Source: an uncultured Paraglaciecola sp.
Lineage (GTDB): Bacteria > Pseudomonadota > Gammaproteobacteria > Enterobacterales > Alteromonadaceae
Assembly: GCA_947498355.1 (NCBI GenBank)
Contig: CANMKA010000011.1
Coordinates: forward strand, 37,786-101,785
DNA: 64,000 nucleotides
Direction of reading: 5' to 3'
Shown here: positions 35,825 to 45,815 of the stretch, piece by piece
How the letters are laid out: every line of letters starts with the position of its first letter
How positions within the stretch are numbered: position 1 is the first letter of the stretch
Made by a program: the position numbers and the translations under genes
Notes under the pieces: generated by a model
What the model was told of the DNA's origin: nothing
Database searches by the model: none
What the model saw: the letters and a program-made list of their open reading frames with translations, nothing else

Positions 35825-37255
35825 ATGCTAGCTAAATCCTATCCCTATTTTTTGGCAAACGAAGCTGTGTTTGCTAACCAAGACTTGGCGATTACCAACA
35901 AGTACACCAATGAGGTTGCGACACACGCTGCTTTAGCTGATGCGAAGGTGATCGAACAAGCCATTGAAGCAGCTGAAGCCAGTCAATCACTGCTTAACAA
36001 AATGGCACCTTACGAGCGTCAAGATATTCTCAACCATTGTGTTAAGCGTTTTCAAGAACGCTTTGACGAACTTGCTCATGCCTTGTGTATTGAAGCAGGC
36101 AAGCCTATTAAAGACGCTCGCGGTGAAGTCACACGCTTAATTGACACCTTCAGAATCGCTGCTGAAGAGTCAGTGCGTATGCATGGCGAAGTCATGAACC
36201 TTGAAATAACCCCTAGGGCAAAAGGTTATACAGGCATGTACAAACGTGTGCCTATTGGTCCTTGTTCGTTTATTTCGCCGTTCAACTTTCCCCTAAACCT
36301 TGCGGCACATAAAGTGGCACCTGCACTGGCGACGGGCTGTGCGTTTGTACTTAAACCTGCTAGCCGCACCCCTCTGGGGGCCTTGATTATTGGTGAAATT
36401 TTAGCGGAAACCAATTTACCAAAAGGCGCGTTTTCAATTTTGCCTTGTAGCCGAGATGGCGCAGATTTATTTACCACTGACGACAGATTTAAACTACTAA
36501 GCTTTACTGGTTCACCACAAGTGGGTTGGGACTTAAAAGCCAAAGCGGGTAAAAAGCCAGTTATCTTAGAACTAGGCGGTAATGCGGCCTGTGTGGTTGA
36601 TCACGACACAGACATTGAAGATGCCATAGAGCGCATTGTATTTGGTGCTTATTATCAATCGGGCCAAAGTTGCATTAGTGTGCAGCGGGTGATTGTGCAT
36701 GAGTCTATTTACGACGAATTTAAGCAAGGTTACACAGACCGAGTGGCAAATTTAGTGCATGGTGATCCGCTGCAAGAAGATACCTTTATTGGCCCGATGA
36801 TTTCTGAGTCAGAAGCAACAAGGCTCGATAACTGGGTGCAAGAAGCGGTTGCAGCAGGGGCAAGCTTGTTATGTGGCGGTAAGCGCGACGGTAATATGTT
36901 GCAAGCTACCTTACTCGAAAACGTACCAACTGATGCTGCCATCAATACCGAAGAAGCCTTTGGCCCAGTGTCGGTAATCAGTTCGTTTAGCGACTTCGAT
37001 GAAGCCTTAAAAGAGGTGAACAATAGTCAGTTTGGTTTGCAGGCAGGGGTGTTCACGCGAGATATCTATAAAGCAAATAAAGCGTGGGATGAGCTTGATG
37101 TTGGAGGCGTAGTAATAGGTGACGTACCTAGCTGGCGCGTAGACAACATGCCATATGGTGGCGTAAAAGAATCAGGTCTTGGCCGTGAAGGTATCACCTT
37201 TGCCATGGAAGACATGACAGAAATTCGCCTAATGGTATTGCGTACTCCGCAGTAA
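35825..37255 (+). CDS. NAD(P)-dependent aldehyde dehydrogenase
   Basis: 476 residues of the ALDH superfamily. Visible motifs are FNFPLN (cofactor/substrate pocket), the FTGSPQVG nucleotide loop, ELGGNAACV with the catalytic glutamate, and the catalytic cysteine in QSGQSCISVQ. The C-terminal MPYGGVKESGLGREG is also typical. The start lies 9 bp after the acetolactate-synthase-like gene, so the two are co-translated. Substrate not assignable from sequence. Confidence 0.9.
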   Translation: MLAKSYPYFLANEAVFANQDLAITNKYTNEVATHAALADAKVIEQAIEAAEASQSLLNKMAPYERQDILNHCVKRFQERFDELAHALCIEAGKPIKDARGEVTRLIDTFRIAAEESVRMHGEVMNLEITPRAKGYTGMYKRVPIGPCSFISPFNFPLNLAAHKVAPALATGCAFVLKPASRTPLGALIIGEILAETNLPKGAFSILPCSRDGADLFTTDDRFKLLSFTGSPQVGWDLKAKAGKKPVILELGGNAACVVDHDTDIEDAIERIVFGAYYQSGQSCISVQRVIVHESIYDEFKQGYTDRVANLVHGDPLQEDTFIGPMISESEATRLDNWVQEAVAAGASLLCGGKRDGNMLQATLLENVPTDAAINTEEAFGPVSVISSFSDFDEALKEVNNSQFGLQAGVFTRDIYKANKAWDELDVGGVVIGDVPSWRVDNMPYGGVKESGLGREGITFAMEDMTEIRLMVLRTPQ

Positions 37256-37292
37256 ATATCCAAGGTTTAGGTAACCTGAGTTCAGGTTTGAT

Positions 37293-37322
37293 AAAAACGC
37301 CTCTCAATTGAGAGGCGTTTTT
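37293..37322 (+). terminator. Rho-independent terminator of the ALS-like/ALDH operon
   Basis: AAAAACGCCTCTC pairs perfectly with GAGAGGCGTTTTT around AATT. It is followed by T-rich sequence. The region from here to 37584 (about 260 bp) holds only the upstream region of the next gene. Confidence 0.9.
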
Positions 37323-37584
37323 GTATCGGCTTAACTTCACGGGTTTAGGTTAGCCGTCATCTTATACAGATTATGGTATTAGTGGGATTACTTTACTCTA
37401 AGCAGATAATCCACAGTTAATAGTCCTGTCATTGGTTTGTATGGGCATTGGGTGCTCAACCATAAATCGGCATATGGACTCACGTGATTTAACACCGATG
37501 TAAACAAAAGGCCAAATGGATAGCAAAGTGGTACAATTATTCGTTAACCTTGTTCGTATTAAACGATTGAAATGGATGAACTAA

Positions 37585-39141
37585 ATGATTAGATCCAAAA
37601 TTATGCATTTTTATAGATTGATGGTAACTGGATTCTTCGCAGCTACTTTGCTTGCTGGGTGTTCCTCGACTCAGGATGGCGTTGCTACTAGCGGTGTGAA
37701 ATTGGAAAGTCAGACCAAGATCAGCGATGGCGCTTTATATTTTGATGGCAAAAAGCTGAATCATTCTACTTTTAAAAACCCTTCAAAAGGTACAGAGTAT
37801 GATTACTTTTTCGGTAGAAAAATTTCAGCTCACGGAGACGCGGTAAAGCCCTATAAGCACTACGTTTTTATGACTTGGTATAAAGGTGGGAAAGCGAATC
37901 GTAACGTCATGTTGTCGCGTTTAAATACAACAACCGGTAGCGTAAAAACCATTGAGTTTCCTCACAGACACACAGGCTTTCGAGGCGATCCGCTAGTAGG
38001 CGAGTCTCACAATACCATTGGACTTGCGATCAGCCCAATTAATGGCACCATCCATATGGTTTACGACATGCATGCTTACGTCGATGACAACGAAAAGGGC
38101 AGATTTAAAGGGCGTTTTGTTAACGACTTTTTCCGTTACTCGTATTCGATTCCGGGTGCAGCAGAAGTAGCTGATGAAGACTTTACTTTGACTCAATTTG
38201 TTAAAGATACCAGCGAAGTGAGTCAAGGTGATGATGACTATAAGCATCTAACTATGACAGGCGACTTGGCTGATAAACAAAATTTTGCAGCTTTGACTTA
38301 TCCAAAGTTTTTCACTACCAGTGATGGGACCTTACTGTTATATATGCGCTGGGGCGGCAATAATAATGGCGCTTACTACTTTAACAAGTACGATGCCGAA
38401 TCACAAAAATGGACGACCTTTACCCCGTTTAATCACAAAGATCAGAAAACCCACGGCAACCCTTATAACTGGGGACTGTACGGTAAAATGAAGTATGTAA
38501 ATGGCAAGCTTCGTGTAGGTTTTCAACAGCGTAGTGCCGACAACAACGACAGATACACCTATCAAAATGGGGTTTACTACGCCTACTCAGACCACCCAGA
38601 TGGCTTGGGGCAATGGAAAAACCACAAAGATGAAGCTATGACGTGGCCTTTGGTAAACACCGATGAAATTAAAGTGTTTGAACCAGGTGATTATATTGAT
38701 CACCAAGAGCCAAACTCAGTGCATATTTCTGGCGGCTTCGACTGGACGGTAACGGCCAAAGAAGACATCCATTTTATTACTCAAGTTTACTCTACAAATA
38801 GAAAGCGAAAAGACTTTAAGCATGTTGCGACACACGCTTACAAGCCTGCCGGTGCCGAAGAATTTATCATCAGCACCGACTTTACTGGTGCTGACTCAAT
38901 ATACACCTCGGGTGACGACGTGTTTATTATTGGTTTAAACAAGGATGGTTACCCTTATGTGGAAAAAGCTAAGGGCGGAACTAATGACTTCGTTTCTGTT
39001 TACACACAAACCTCAGGAACACGGTTTTTACACGGTACTATTCATATCAGCAAAGGCAAAGTGTATTACTACTTAATGGAAAACGGTAAAGGCAACTCTT
39101 TACCTTTGCATTTACAAATTATTGACTTAGGCGTTAACTAA
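37585..39141 (+). CDS. BNR-repeat lipoprotein, polysaccharide-lyase-like (ulvan-lyase PL24/PL25-type)
   Basis: A lipobox (LLAGCSS) places it as a lipoprotein. The rest is a seven-bladed beta-propeller with BNR-type features ([44 protein letters not shown]). The [19 protein letters not shown] segment is characteristic of the BNR-4 lyases, including PL24/PL25 ulvan lyases, which have a His-Tyr catalytic pair here plausibly in HRHTGF and YSYS. Assignment to a specific family is tentative. No other lyase lies near it, but a sulfatase and a beta-helix protein are elsewhere in the window. Confidence 0.7.
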   Translation: MIRSKIMHFYRLMVTGFFAATLLAGCSSTQDGVATSGVKLESQTKISDGALYFDGKKLNHSTFKNPSKGTEYDYFFGRKISAHGDAVKPYKHYVFMTWYKGGKANRNVMLSRLNTTTGSVKTIEFPHRHTGFRGDPLVGESHNTIGLAISPINGTIHMVYDMHAYVDDNEKGRFKGRFVNDFFRYSYSIPGAAEVADEDFTLTQFVKDTSEVSQGDDDYKHLTMTGDLADKQNFAALTYPKFFTTSDGTLLLYMRWGGNNNGAYYFNKYDAESQKWTTFTPFNHKDQKTHGNPYNWGLYGKMKYVNGKLRVGFQQRSADNNDRYTYQNGVYYAYSDHPDGLGQWKNHKDEAMTWPLVNTDEIKVFEPGDYIDHQEPNSVHISGGFDWTVTAKEDIHFITQVYSTNRKRKDFKHVATHAYKPAGAEEFIISTDFTGADSIYTSGDDVFIIGLNKDGYPYVEKAKGGTNDFVSVYTQTSGTRFLHGTIHISKGKVYYYLMENGKGNSLPLHLQIIDLGVN

Positions 39142-39172
39142 TTCGCTTAGTGAGTTATTTGGTATTAAATTG

Positions 39173-39200
39173 AGCCGCAAGTATCACTTGCGGCTTTTTT
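39173..39200 (+). terminator. Rho-independent terminator after the BNR lipoprotein
   Basis: AGCCGCAAG at 39173-39181 pairs with CTTGCGGCT at 39187-39195 and is followed by a T-run. It isolates the lipoprotein from trxC. Confidence 0.9.
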
Positions 39201-39312
39201 GTTCGCACATGTTTCCGTACAGAAGTTAGATAATACAAAATAAATAACCTGAAATGATTGGTCGGTATTCCGGTCTTATTCGACGTTATAGATTTAAATT
39301 AATAGGATTATT

Positions 39313-39744
39313 ATGCATATTGTGTGTGCTGAGTGTTTTGCTACTAACCGAATTCCCGAAGATAAAAGCCATATTCATGCTAAGTGTGGCAAGTGCCAAG
39401 GTTCGATTTATTCTGCTGCCCCTGTGGATTTGACCGACGCTAATTTTTATCCATTTGTTGAGCGCAATGACTTACCTGTGATTGTCGATTTTTGGGCCAC
39501 TTGGTGTGGACCATGTCAGGCGATGGCTCCGGTGTTTGAATCTGTGGCTAAGCAGTCAGACGGTTTATTGTTCGCTAAGGTCAACACTGAACAGGCAAGA
39601 AATGTATCGGCGGATGCGGGGATCCGCAGTATTCCTACCCTAATCTTTTTCCATAAAGGTCAAGAGATAGATCGCGTTAGTGGTGGTATGGGGGAGTCTC
39701 AGCTTAAGGCTTGGATCATGCAGTGCCTACAAAAACTTAGTTAG
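39313..39744 (+). CDS. trxC: Thioredoxin 2
   Basis: 143-residue thioredoxin with an N-terminal zinc-binding cysteine cluster (C5, C8 in CAEC; C25, C28 in CGKC) and the WCGPC active site at C65-C68. Both are diagnostic of TrxC. It serves cytosolic reduction under oxidative stress. It is flanked by terminator-like hairpins on both sides, so it appears monocistronic. Confidence 0.97.
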   Translation: MHIVCAECFATNRIPEDKSHIHAKCGKCQGSIYSAAPVDLTDANFYPFVERNDLPVIVDFWATWCGPCQAMAPVFESVAKQSDGLLFAKVNTEQARNVSADAGIRSIPTLIFFHKGQEIDRVSGGMGESQLKAWIMQCLQKLS

Positions 39745-39898
39745 AAGATCCAAAGGACGCTAACGCCTAGTAGCGTCTTCGCATTTATACTTGGTTTGCT
39801 CTTTTTATGACTCGCACATTACTGTGGCAGTTTGGGGCAAACCTTAGTACAGTTTCTGGATGATTTTGACTCTCTCCCTTTAATCTGAAGGAACTGCA

Positions 39899-41173
39899 AT
39901 GAAACTAGAATCCCTAGCGTTACATCACGGCTATACGTCTGAACAAACGACCAAGGCAGCGGCTGTGCCTATTTATCAAACTACCTCTTTTACCTTTGAT
40001 GATACTCAACACGGTGCGGATTTATTTGATCTAAAAGTCCCTGGTAATATCTACACTCGCATAATGAACCCCACAACAGATGTGTTGGAACAAAGAGTTG
40101 CCGCTATGGAAGGCGGGATTGGGGCGTTGGCTGTCGCGTCTGGAATGGCGGCCATTACCTATGCTTTGCAGTGCATTTGTGATGTAGGCAGCAACATAGT
40201 AAGCACTAGCCAACTATATGGCGGAACTTACAATTTACTCGCTCATACTTTGCCCAAACAAGGCATTGAAGCGCGTATGGTATCGGCAGATGACTTTGCT
40301 GGTTTCGAACAAGCGATCGATGAAAACACACGGGCTATTTTCTGTGAGTCTATCGGCAACCCTGCTGGTAATGTGGTAGATATTGCTGCCCTTGCACAGA
40401 TCGCAAACAAACACGGCGTGCCTTTAATTGTCGACAATACGGTTGCTACCCCTTTCTTGTGTCGCCCCATTGAGCTGGGTGCGCATATAGTTATTCACTC
40501 CTTAACTAAATACATAGGCGGTCACGGCACGACAATTGGCGGCATTATCGTTGACTCAGGTAAGTTTGACTGGGTAGCCAATAAACAACGTTTTGCGATG
40601 ATGAATGAGCCGGACCCATCGTATCATGGCGTGGTATATACAGAGGCTCTTGGTCCTGCTGCGTATATTGGCCGATGCCGTGTTGTTCCGCTGCGTAATA
40701 CTGGCGCGGCTTTGTCGCCTAACAGTGCATTTTTGATTATGCAGGGCTTAGAAACACTGGGTTTAAGAATGGAGCGTCATTGCAGCAATGCTGAGAAGCT
40801 GGCTGCGTTTTTAACCGAGCACCCTAAAGTGAATTGGGTGAATTATGCGGCGTTAGCCGATAGCCCTTATCATCAGGTTTGTCAGAAGACTACAGGTGGC
40901 AAGGCGTCGGGGATTTTAAGTTTTGGTATTAAAGGTGGTATTGAAGCAGGTGGCCAGTTTATCGATGGCTTAGAGATGATTTTACGCTTAGTCAATATTG
41001 GTGATGCTAAATCATTGGCTTGTCATCCGGCCTCAACCACCCACAGACAACTTAATGAAGAAGAGTTAGGTAAAGCCGGTGTGAGTAAAGATTTAGTGCG
41101 GATTTCTGTCGGTATCGAAAATATTGACGATATCATTGCAGATGTGAGCCAAGCGTTAGATAAGGTCAAATAA
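39899..41173 (+). CDS. metY: O-acetylhomoserine sulfhydrylase / aminocarboxypropyltransferase
   Basis: PLP enzyme of the Cys/Met metabolism family. The cofactor lysine is in VIHSLTKYIGGHG, the phosphate site in YGGTYNLLAH, and the family start TLALHHGY-like is present (ESLALHHGYTSEQTTKA). MetY forms homocysteine from O-acetylhomoserine and sulfide. Length 424 fits. A rho-independent terminator follows. Confidence 0.92.
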   Translation: MKLESLALHHGYTSEQTTKAAAVPIYQTTSFTFDDTQHGADLFDLKVPGNIYTRIMNPTTDVLEQRVAAMEGGIGALAVASGMAAITYALQCICDVGSNIVSTSQLYGGTYNLLAHTLPKQGIEARMVSADDFAGFEQAIDENTRAIFCESIGNPAGNVVDIAALAQIANKHGVPLIVDNTVATPFLCRPIELGAHIVIHSLTKYIGGHGTTIGGIIVDSGKFDWVANKQRFAMMNEPDPSYHGVVYTEALGPAAYIGRCRVVPLRNTGAALSPNSAFLIMQGLETLGLRMERHCSNAEKLAAFLTEHPKVNWVNYAALADSPYHQVCQKTTGGKASGILSFGIKGGIEAGGQFIDGLEMILRLVNIGDAKSLACHPASTTHRQLNEEELGKAGVSKDLVRISVGIENIDDIIADVSQALDKVK

Positions 41174-41194
41174 AACCAGACTTTTTCTGCATCA

Positions 41195-41221
41195 AAAAAG
41201 GCGCTGTTTCAGCGCCTTTTT
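41195..41221 (+). terminator. Rho-independent terminator after metY
   Basis: AAAAAGGCGCTG pairs with CAGCGCCTTTTT around a TTT loop, followed by more T. It may also serve the oppositely transcribed dapD, whose stop lies about 80 bp away. Confidence 0.9.
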
Positions 41222-41298
41222 ACTTTCTGTTTTTTTTGATAAAAAAAGCCGTTATCTCTGTTTACCCACTCCCTGAGCGGGCAATAATTTAGTACAAC

Positions 41299-42195
41299 TT
41301 AGTCGTTGCTGTGTAAGCTAGCGTTTAGGCCGCCCCACTTTGAAGAGTCGGCAACAATGGCTTCGACCATGCCGGTTTGGCTGTTACGGCGGAATAATAG
41401 TCCGTTTAGGCCAGATAATTGACGAGCGGCAACCACTTCACCGTCAGGCGTTTTGACTTTAGTGCCAGCAGTTACGTACAAGCCAGCTTCAACAATACAG
41501 TCGTCGCCAACAGAAATACCAATACCTGCGTTAGCGCCAATCATGCTGCTCTTGCCAATTGAATTGATGGTTTTACCGCCACCAGACAAGGTGCCCATAG
41601 TTGATGCTCCGCCACCTATATCAGAACCATCGCCTACAACAACGCCTTGAGAAATGCGGCCTTCAACCATAGAACTACCCAGTGTACCTGCGTTAAAGTT
41701 CACAAAACCTTCGTGCATAACTGTGGTTCCCGAACTTAAGTGAGCGCCCATACGTACGCGGTCAGCGTCACCGATACGCACGCCTTCTGGGATAACGTAA
41801 TCTGTCATGCGAGGGAATTTATCAATAGAAGTAACAGCTAAGTGATGGGCCTCTTCGGCAATCAATTCGCGTAATTCTTCAACTTTATTTGGAAGAACAG
41901 GACCAGCAGAAGTCCAAGCCACATTGGTTAACAAACCAAACACGCCTTCAAGATTGATTGTGTTGGGCTGAACTTGGCACTCAGACAACAAGTGCAAGCG
42001 CAAGTAAGCATCTTCTGCTGATGTTGGAGCCGCATCTAGTTCGATACTTAGTTCAACAAATTCACCTTTTATTAGGCCTACTTTGCTGGCTAGGCAATTA
42101 CGATTAATTTGCTTATTGCTGCGAGGAAACCACACATCTAGTGTTTTACCGGTTTCTACGTCTATGTATTTGTGCCCTATACGTTTTACTGTCAT
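41299..42195 (-). CDS. dapD: Tetrahydrodipicolinate N-succinyltransferase
   Basis: Lysine/diaminopimelate pathway enzyme. The left-handed beta-helix is recognisable from imperfect hexapeptides (VIPEGVRIGDADRVRMGAHL, GSSMVEGRISQGVVVGDGSDIGGGAST, GANAGIGISVGDDCIVEAGLYVTAGT), and the C-terminal LSGLNGLLFRRNS is typical of the DapD type found in Pseudomonas and Actinobacteria. At 298 residues it is shorter than P. aeruginosa DapD. No companion dap gene is near. It is transcribed convergently with metY. Confidence 0.92.
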   Translation of the reverse strand: MTVKRIGHKYIDVETGKTLDVWFPRSNKQINRNCLASKVGLIKGEFVELSIELDAAPTSAEDAYLRLHLLSECQVQPNTINLEGVFGLLTNVAWTSAGPVLPNKVEELRELIAEEAHHLAVTSIDKFPRMTDYVIPEGVRIGDADRVRMGAHLSSGTTVMHEGFVNFNAGTLGSSMVEGRISQGVVVGDGSDIGGGASTMGTLSGGGKTINSIGKSSMIGANAGIGISVGDDCIVEAGLYVTAGTKVKTPDGEVVAARQLSGLNGLLFRRNSQTGMVEAIVADSSKWGGLNASLHSND

Positions 42196-42489
42196 GACTT
42201 TTCCTCAATTAAACTATGGGGTGATTATCCCTTGTCTGGGGTTGGTTATCAGCCAATATTTGTTTATAGGTTATAGCAATTGGTATTAGGCCCTGCTAAC
42301 TTGGTTTTGTAAACGATACAGATACATTCTGCCACCTTTTGCTGGGTAACTTTAAACTAACAGGCCTTGCAGAACTTTTTATTCGCTTATGAGTCTTAAA
42401 TCCTGAGTTTACGAGGTGGCCGAGTCGCGCGACTGAGTGCTTCGCACTGGAGTATGTTTGGTAAATGATAGTTAAGGAGAGCTGAATAA

Positions 42490-44022
42490 ATGCTTCGTAC
42501 TGTGTTGTATGGGTTACGTGTTGTTGGGTTAAGTGTGTTGAGTGTGCTCTTTGGTGCGACGTCTGCAAGCGCAAATGAATTGTTTACTAAAGTGAACTTT
42601 AAGGTGCCTTTAACCTTTGTACAGTCAGTGGTTCCTGCAAATATTACATCTAGCCAAGATGCCGAATTGTTGGTAATTGGCACGGATGAGCAACAACAGC
42701 GGCATATGTTGATTTATCAGCAAGACCAGTCGGGCTATAAATTACTCGACAGGTTTACTGTTGCTGAGTCGATTTTTGGCTTTGATTTGGGAGATATAAA
42801 TACCGACGGCACCCAAGGCTTGTTCTTTTTAAGCAAAAGTACCATCAAGCAATATATTCCTGCCCTTGGTTCGTCGCAAGCTGAGTTGCTTGACGTGCAA
42901 AAGGTCACCTCCTTGTATCGGATACAAGAAGCTGAATCTTTTACTTACATTAACTTTGCATATGATATCAATGATGACAAGCGTGACGACTTTATTCTGC
43001 CCAGTTTTGAGCAGGTCAATGTATGGTTAACGGGTTGTTGCGCTACTAGGCATCAGCAGTCTTTACCTATAGCGGCTGGCCACAGACAAAACGCCCAAGG
43101 GATCAGTTTTTTTAAGCCTTCTGTCTACTTTGCAGATATGAATATGGACCAAAAGACTGATGTGGTGACTGTGGGTAAGGGTGAGTTATTAGTATTTGAA
43201 CAAGTCGCCGATAAACGGTTTTCACAAACCAGTAAAGTCATCGAAATTGCCCCAGATATTGACGGTAAAGACTGGTGGCAGTCTCGGGATGCTAATGGCC
43301 AAGAAAAAGACCAAAGTAAGTTAGCCCATCGCAAATTTGACAATTTGAAAGACGTTAACGGCGATGGCATCACAGATTTAATTGTTAAATATACCAAAAG
43401 CTCTAGTGTCTTTGACAAGGCCATGGATTATCAATTTTTTTATGGGAAAGCCAATGCCGGTTTGGTGACTTTCTCACGCCAGCCCAGCACGCAAATTAAA
43501 TCAGATGAGACCATAGTCGATATTGAGTTTGTCGATTTGCAAGAAGACGGAAAGTTAGAAGTTATGGTGACATCGTTTGATATTGGCTTATCACAAATTA
43601 TCAGTGCGCTAGTATCCGGCGGTATTGACCAGCAAGCCATGCTATTTGCAATGGATGAACAGCAGCAATTTCCTCAAAAGCCACTGCTAAAGGAGAAGGT
43701 TGAAATGACCTTTAGTTTGTCATCTGGCAAAACAGGTCAGCCATTGACAAAAATGGCCGACGTAAACGGTGATGGATACAAGGATCTAGTCTATTCAGAC
43801 GAGAGTGAGTCGATTTATACTCTGCTTGCTACGCCCAATGGCAAACGGGACTTTGCCCGTCGCCCTATCAAACACAAAGTAATGATGCCTAAAAACCCAT
43901 CTAGGGTAACTTTTCACGACCTCAATGGTGACGATAGGCAAGATATTGTATTTAGGTATCTACCAAGAGGTGGCAAAGACAAACAGCAAACCATTACTAT
44001 ACTCATGGCGAAGGGAGCCTAA
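42490..44022 (+). CDS. Secreted FG-GAP/VCBS-repeat protein
   Basis: A signal peptide ends near SASANE. The rest is a beta-propeller of calcium-binding FG-GAP loops: DINDDKRDDFI, DMNMDQKTDVV, DVNGDGITDLI, DVNGDGYKDLV and DLNGDDRQDIV, all with D-x-[DN]-x-[DG] spacing. A periplasmic or secreted adhesin/scaffold is likely. AAGGAGAG precedes the ATG. No partner genes. Confidence 0.85.
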   Translation: MLRTVLYGLRVVGLSVLSVLFGATSASANELFTKVNFKVPLTFVQSVVPANITSSQDAELLVIGTDEQQQRHMLIYQQDQSGYKLLDRFTVAESIFGFDLGDINTDGTQGLFFLSKSTIKQYIPALGSSQAELLDVQKVTSLYRIQEAESFTYINFAYDINDDKRDDFILPSFEQVNVWLTGCCATRHQQSLPIAAGHRQNAQGISFFKPSVYFADMNMDQKTDVVTVGKGELLVFEQVADKRFSQTSKVIEIAPDIDGKDWWQSRDANGQEKDQSKLAHRKFDNLKDVNGDGITDLIVKYTKSSSVFDKAMDYQFFYGKANAGLVTFSRQPSTQIKSDETIVDIEFVDLQEDGKLEVMVTSFDIGLSQIISALVSGGIDQQAMLFAMDEQQQFPQKPLLKEKVEMTFSLSSGKTGQPLTKMADVNGDGYKDLVYSDESESIYTLLATPNGKRDFARRPIKHKVMMPKNPSRVTFHDLNGDDRQDIVFRYLPRGGKDKQQTITILMAKGA

Positions 44023-44197
44023 GAGTCAACTGAAAGTTTAACTAACACCAATTGGGATAGTAGGTCATGCACTAGGGTTGAGTACTCACATCAAGTGTGC
44101 AAATACTGTCTGCCTTTTAGTTTTAAAAGAGTAAAACTAAAAGGTGAAACGTCGGTGGGTAACTGTAGTCATGTTTAGAGGAAGATACTGATTGGCA

Positions 44198-45550
44198 TTA
44201 GTGAGTATCCTGATTGACACCTTGCTCTAGGGTGTCTGATGCGGTGACCATATTGGTGATCATATCTTCAAATATTTGCCATTTTTCAGCATCAGACTGG
44301 CTATTTTTTGTAATGTAGTCTGCCACAATTTGTTTGCCTAAATTGTAATTGAGTACATAGGCTCGGTACTGCTCGATAAATCGAACACTTTGCTCTGCTT
44401 TAGATTTTGTTGTGAGTGAGTACTTGCGTATGTTTTGTATGGCTTGTTCTTTAGTGATCTTGCCGTTTAGGTATAGCTGAGCGGTAGCCGACACCGAATG
44501 GGCTAACGACTCAAGGAGTTGGTTTAGGGTATCGAGTTGCCCGACTAACTTAGGGTCAAGTTCAGCCATCGGGAACAAGATATTTTGCTCAAACTCAATT
44601 TTTGTAGATTGGGGAAAGGCTAACGCTACTGCAAAGTTTGCACTGCCTTCTGCGATCAGTCCAAAGGGGCTATATAAAGGGAAAAACGCATATTCGATCC
44701 AACCCTTTTCTCGGTAAAGCTTATGTTCGATTAGGCTGTTCCACACATGATGACCCGGGTAGGCTTCGTGACACCCTATGTCTATGGCTAAATCTATGTG
44801 GGTATCTAAGTCTGTATTGATTTGCATAATACTGACACTCTGGCCTTGGTACCAGTTGTAGCTAGTCCAGTCTTTTTTATTGGCATAATCGACAATAAAC
44901 CGCTCGTCTTCGGGTAATCGAATAAAGTTTTCAGTGCGTTGTTTACAGGCTTGAATAGCACGCTCCAGTACTAAGGGTAACTTGTCAGCTGGAATAACAA
45001 ATTGCGCTTTAAAGCTCATCAGGCGCTCTGTTAGCTCGCCATCACCGGGCAGTAATGCGTCGATTTTAGTCAGTAGCTGGTCAAACACACTAAAATCGTA
45101 AGGTGGCAATTGCGTGTCGTAAACGAGTAACGCTTCTTGTTCAAAACTGTATTCTTTACCTAATAACATGTTGGCACGCACTTGCATCGCCCTGAGGTTT
45201 TTAAATAAAGCTAAATGCCGTCTACTTTGTTGTTCTGAATTTGCTTCAAAAGTGCTCAGTTGGGCGAGAAGTCGTTCTATGTGTTTGGCTAATTTTTGTT
45301 TGGTGCGGGGCTGTGTTTTGGCGTCTTGTTGCCATTGCGCTGGGCCGATATAGGAATCGACATAATCTAAATCATACTCGCCTAGCTCTAGCCCCAATTT
45401 TACGTATTGCTCTGCTGCCATATCTAAGGTTAAAGGGGCAGTTGATGGAGCATTGGCGCTAAGGCTAAACGACTGGCTAAGCAGACTAAAGCTAAAGATT
45501 AATAAGCCTAACATTGAGATCGCATTGGCTTTAGTGCTTTGTTGAGTCAT
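44198..45550 (-). CDS. DUF885-like secreted zinc-peptidase-type protein
   Basis: An N-terminal signal peptide (LLIFSFSLLSQSFSLSANA) and a zinc motif HEAYPGHH are present in the C-terminal half; that motif is characteristic of the DUF885 family. The frame extends further upstream to 45589, but the ATG at 45550 (MTQQSTKAN) places the hydrophobic segment appropriately. Substrate unknown. It is monocistronic and convergent with the FG-GAP gene. Confidence 0.85.
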   Translation of the reverse strand: MTQQSTKANAISMLGLLIFSFSLLSQSFSLSANAPSTAPLTLDMAAEQYVKLGLELGEYDLDYVDSYIGPAQWQQDAKTQPRTKQKLAKHIERLLAQLSTFEANSEQQSRRHLALFKNLRAMQVRANMLLGKEYSFEQEALLVYDTQLPPYDFSVFDQLLTKIDALLPGDGELTERLMSFKAQFVIPADKLPLVLERAIQACKQRTENFIRLPEDERFIVDYANKKDWTSYNWYQGQSVSIMQINTDLDTHIDLAIDIGCHEAYPGHHVWNSLIEHKLYREKGWIEYAFFPLYSPFGLIAEGSANFAVALAFPQSTKIEFEQNILFPMAELDPKLVGQLDTLNQLLESLAHSVSATAQLYLNGKITKEQAIQNIRKYSLTTKSKAEQSVRFIEQYRAYVLNYNLGKQIVADYITKNSQSDAEKWQIFEDMITNMVTASDTLEQGVNQDTH

Positions 45551-45815
45551 CACAAGCTTCACCTGAACTCCTTTTGCTCGCCCCGTCAATTTGTTGGGCG
45601 GCCAGCGTATATTCGAATAGAGAGTGGAATGAAGAATACATTCGGTTTATGCGCATATTACCTTAATCTCAAAGCGTTAGCTGCGAAAATCATTATGAGC
45701 AGCAGAAGTGTGTCATTTCATTTAAAAAAATTGCTATGATGGCATTTGTTGTTATTTCTAGCGGGTATAAGGGCGCCTGCTAAGACGAATTGTTTATATA
45801 TTGCCCAAGGACTAC

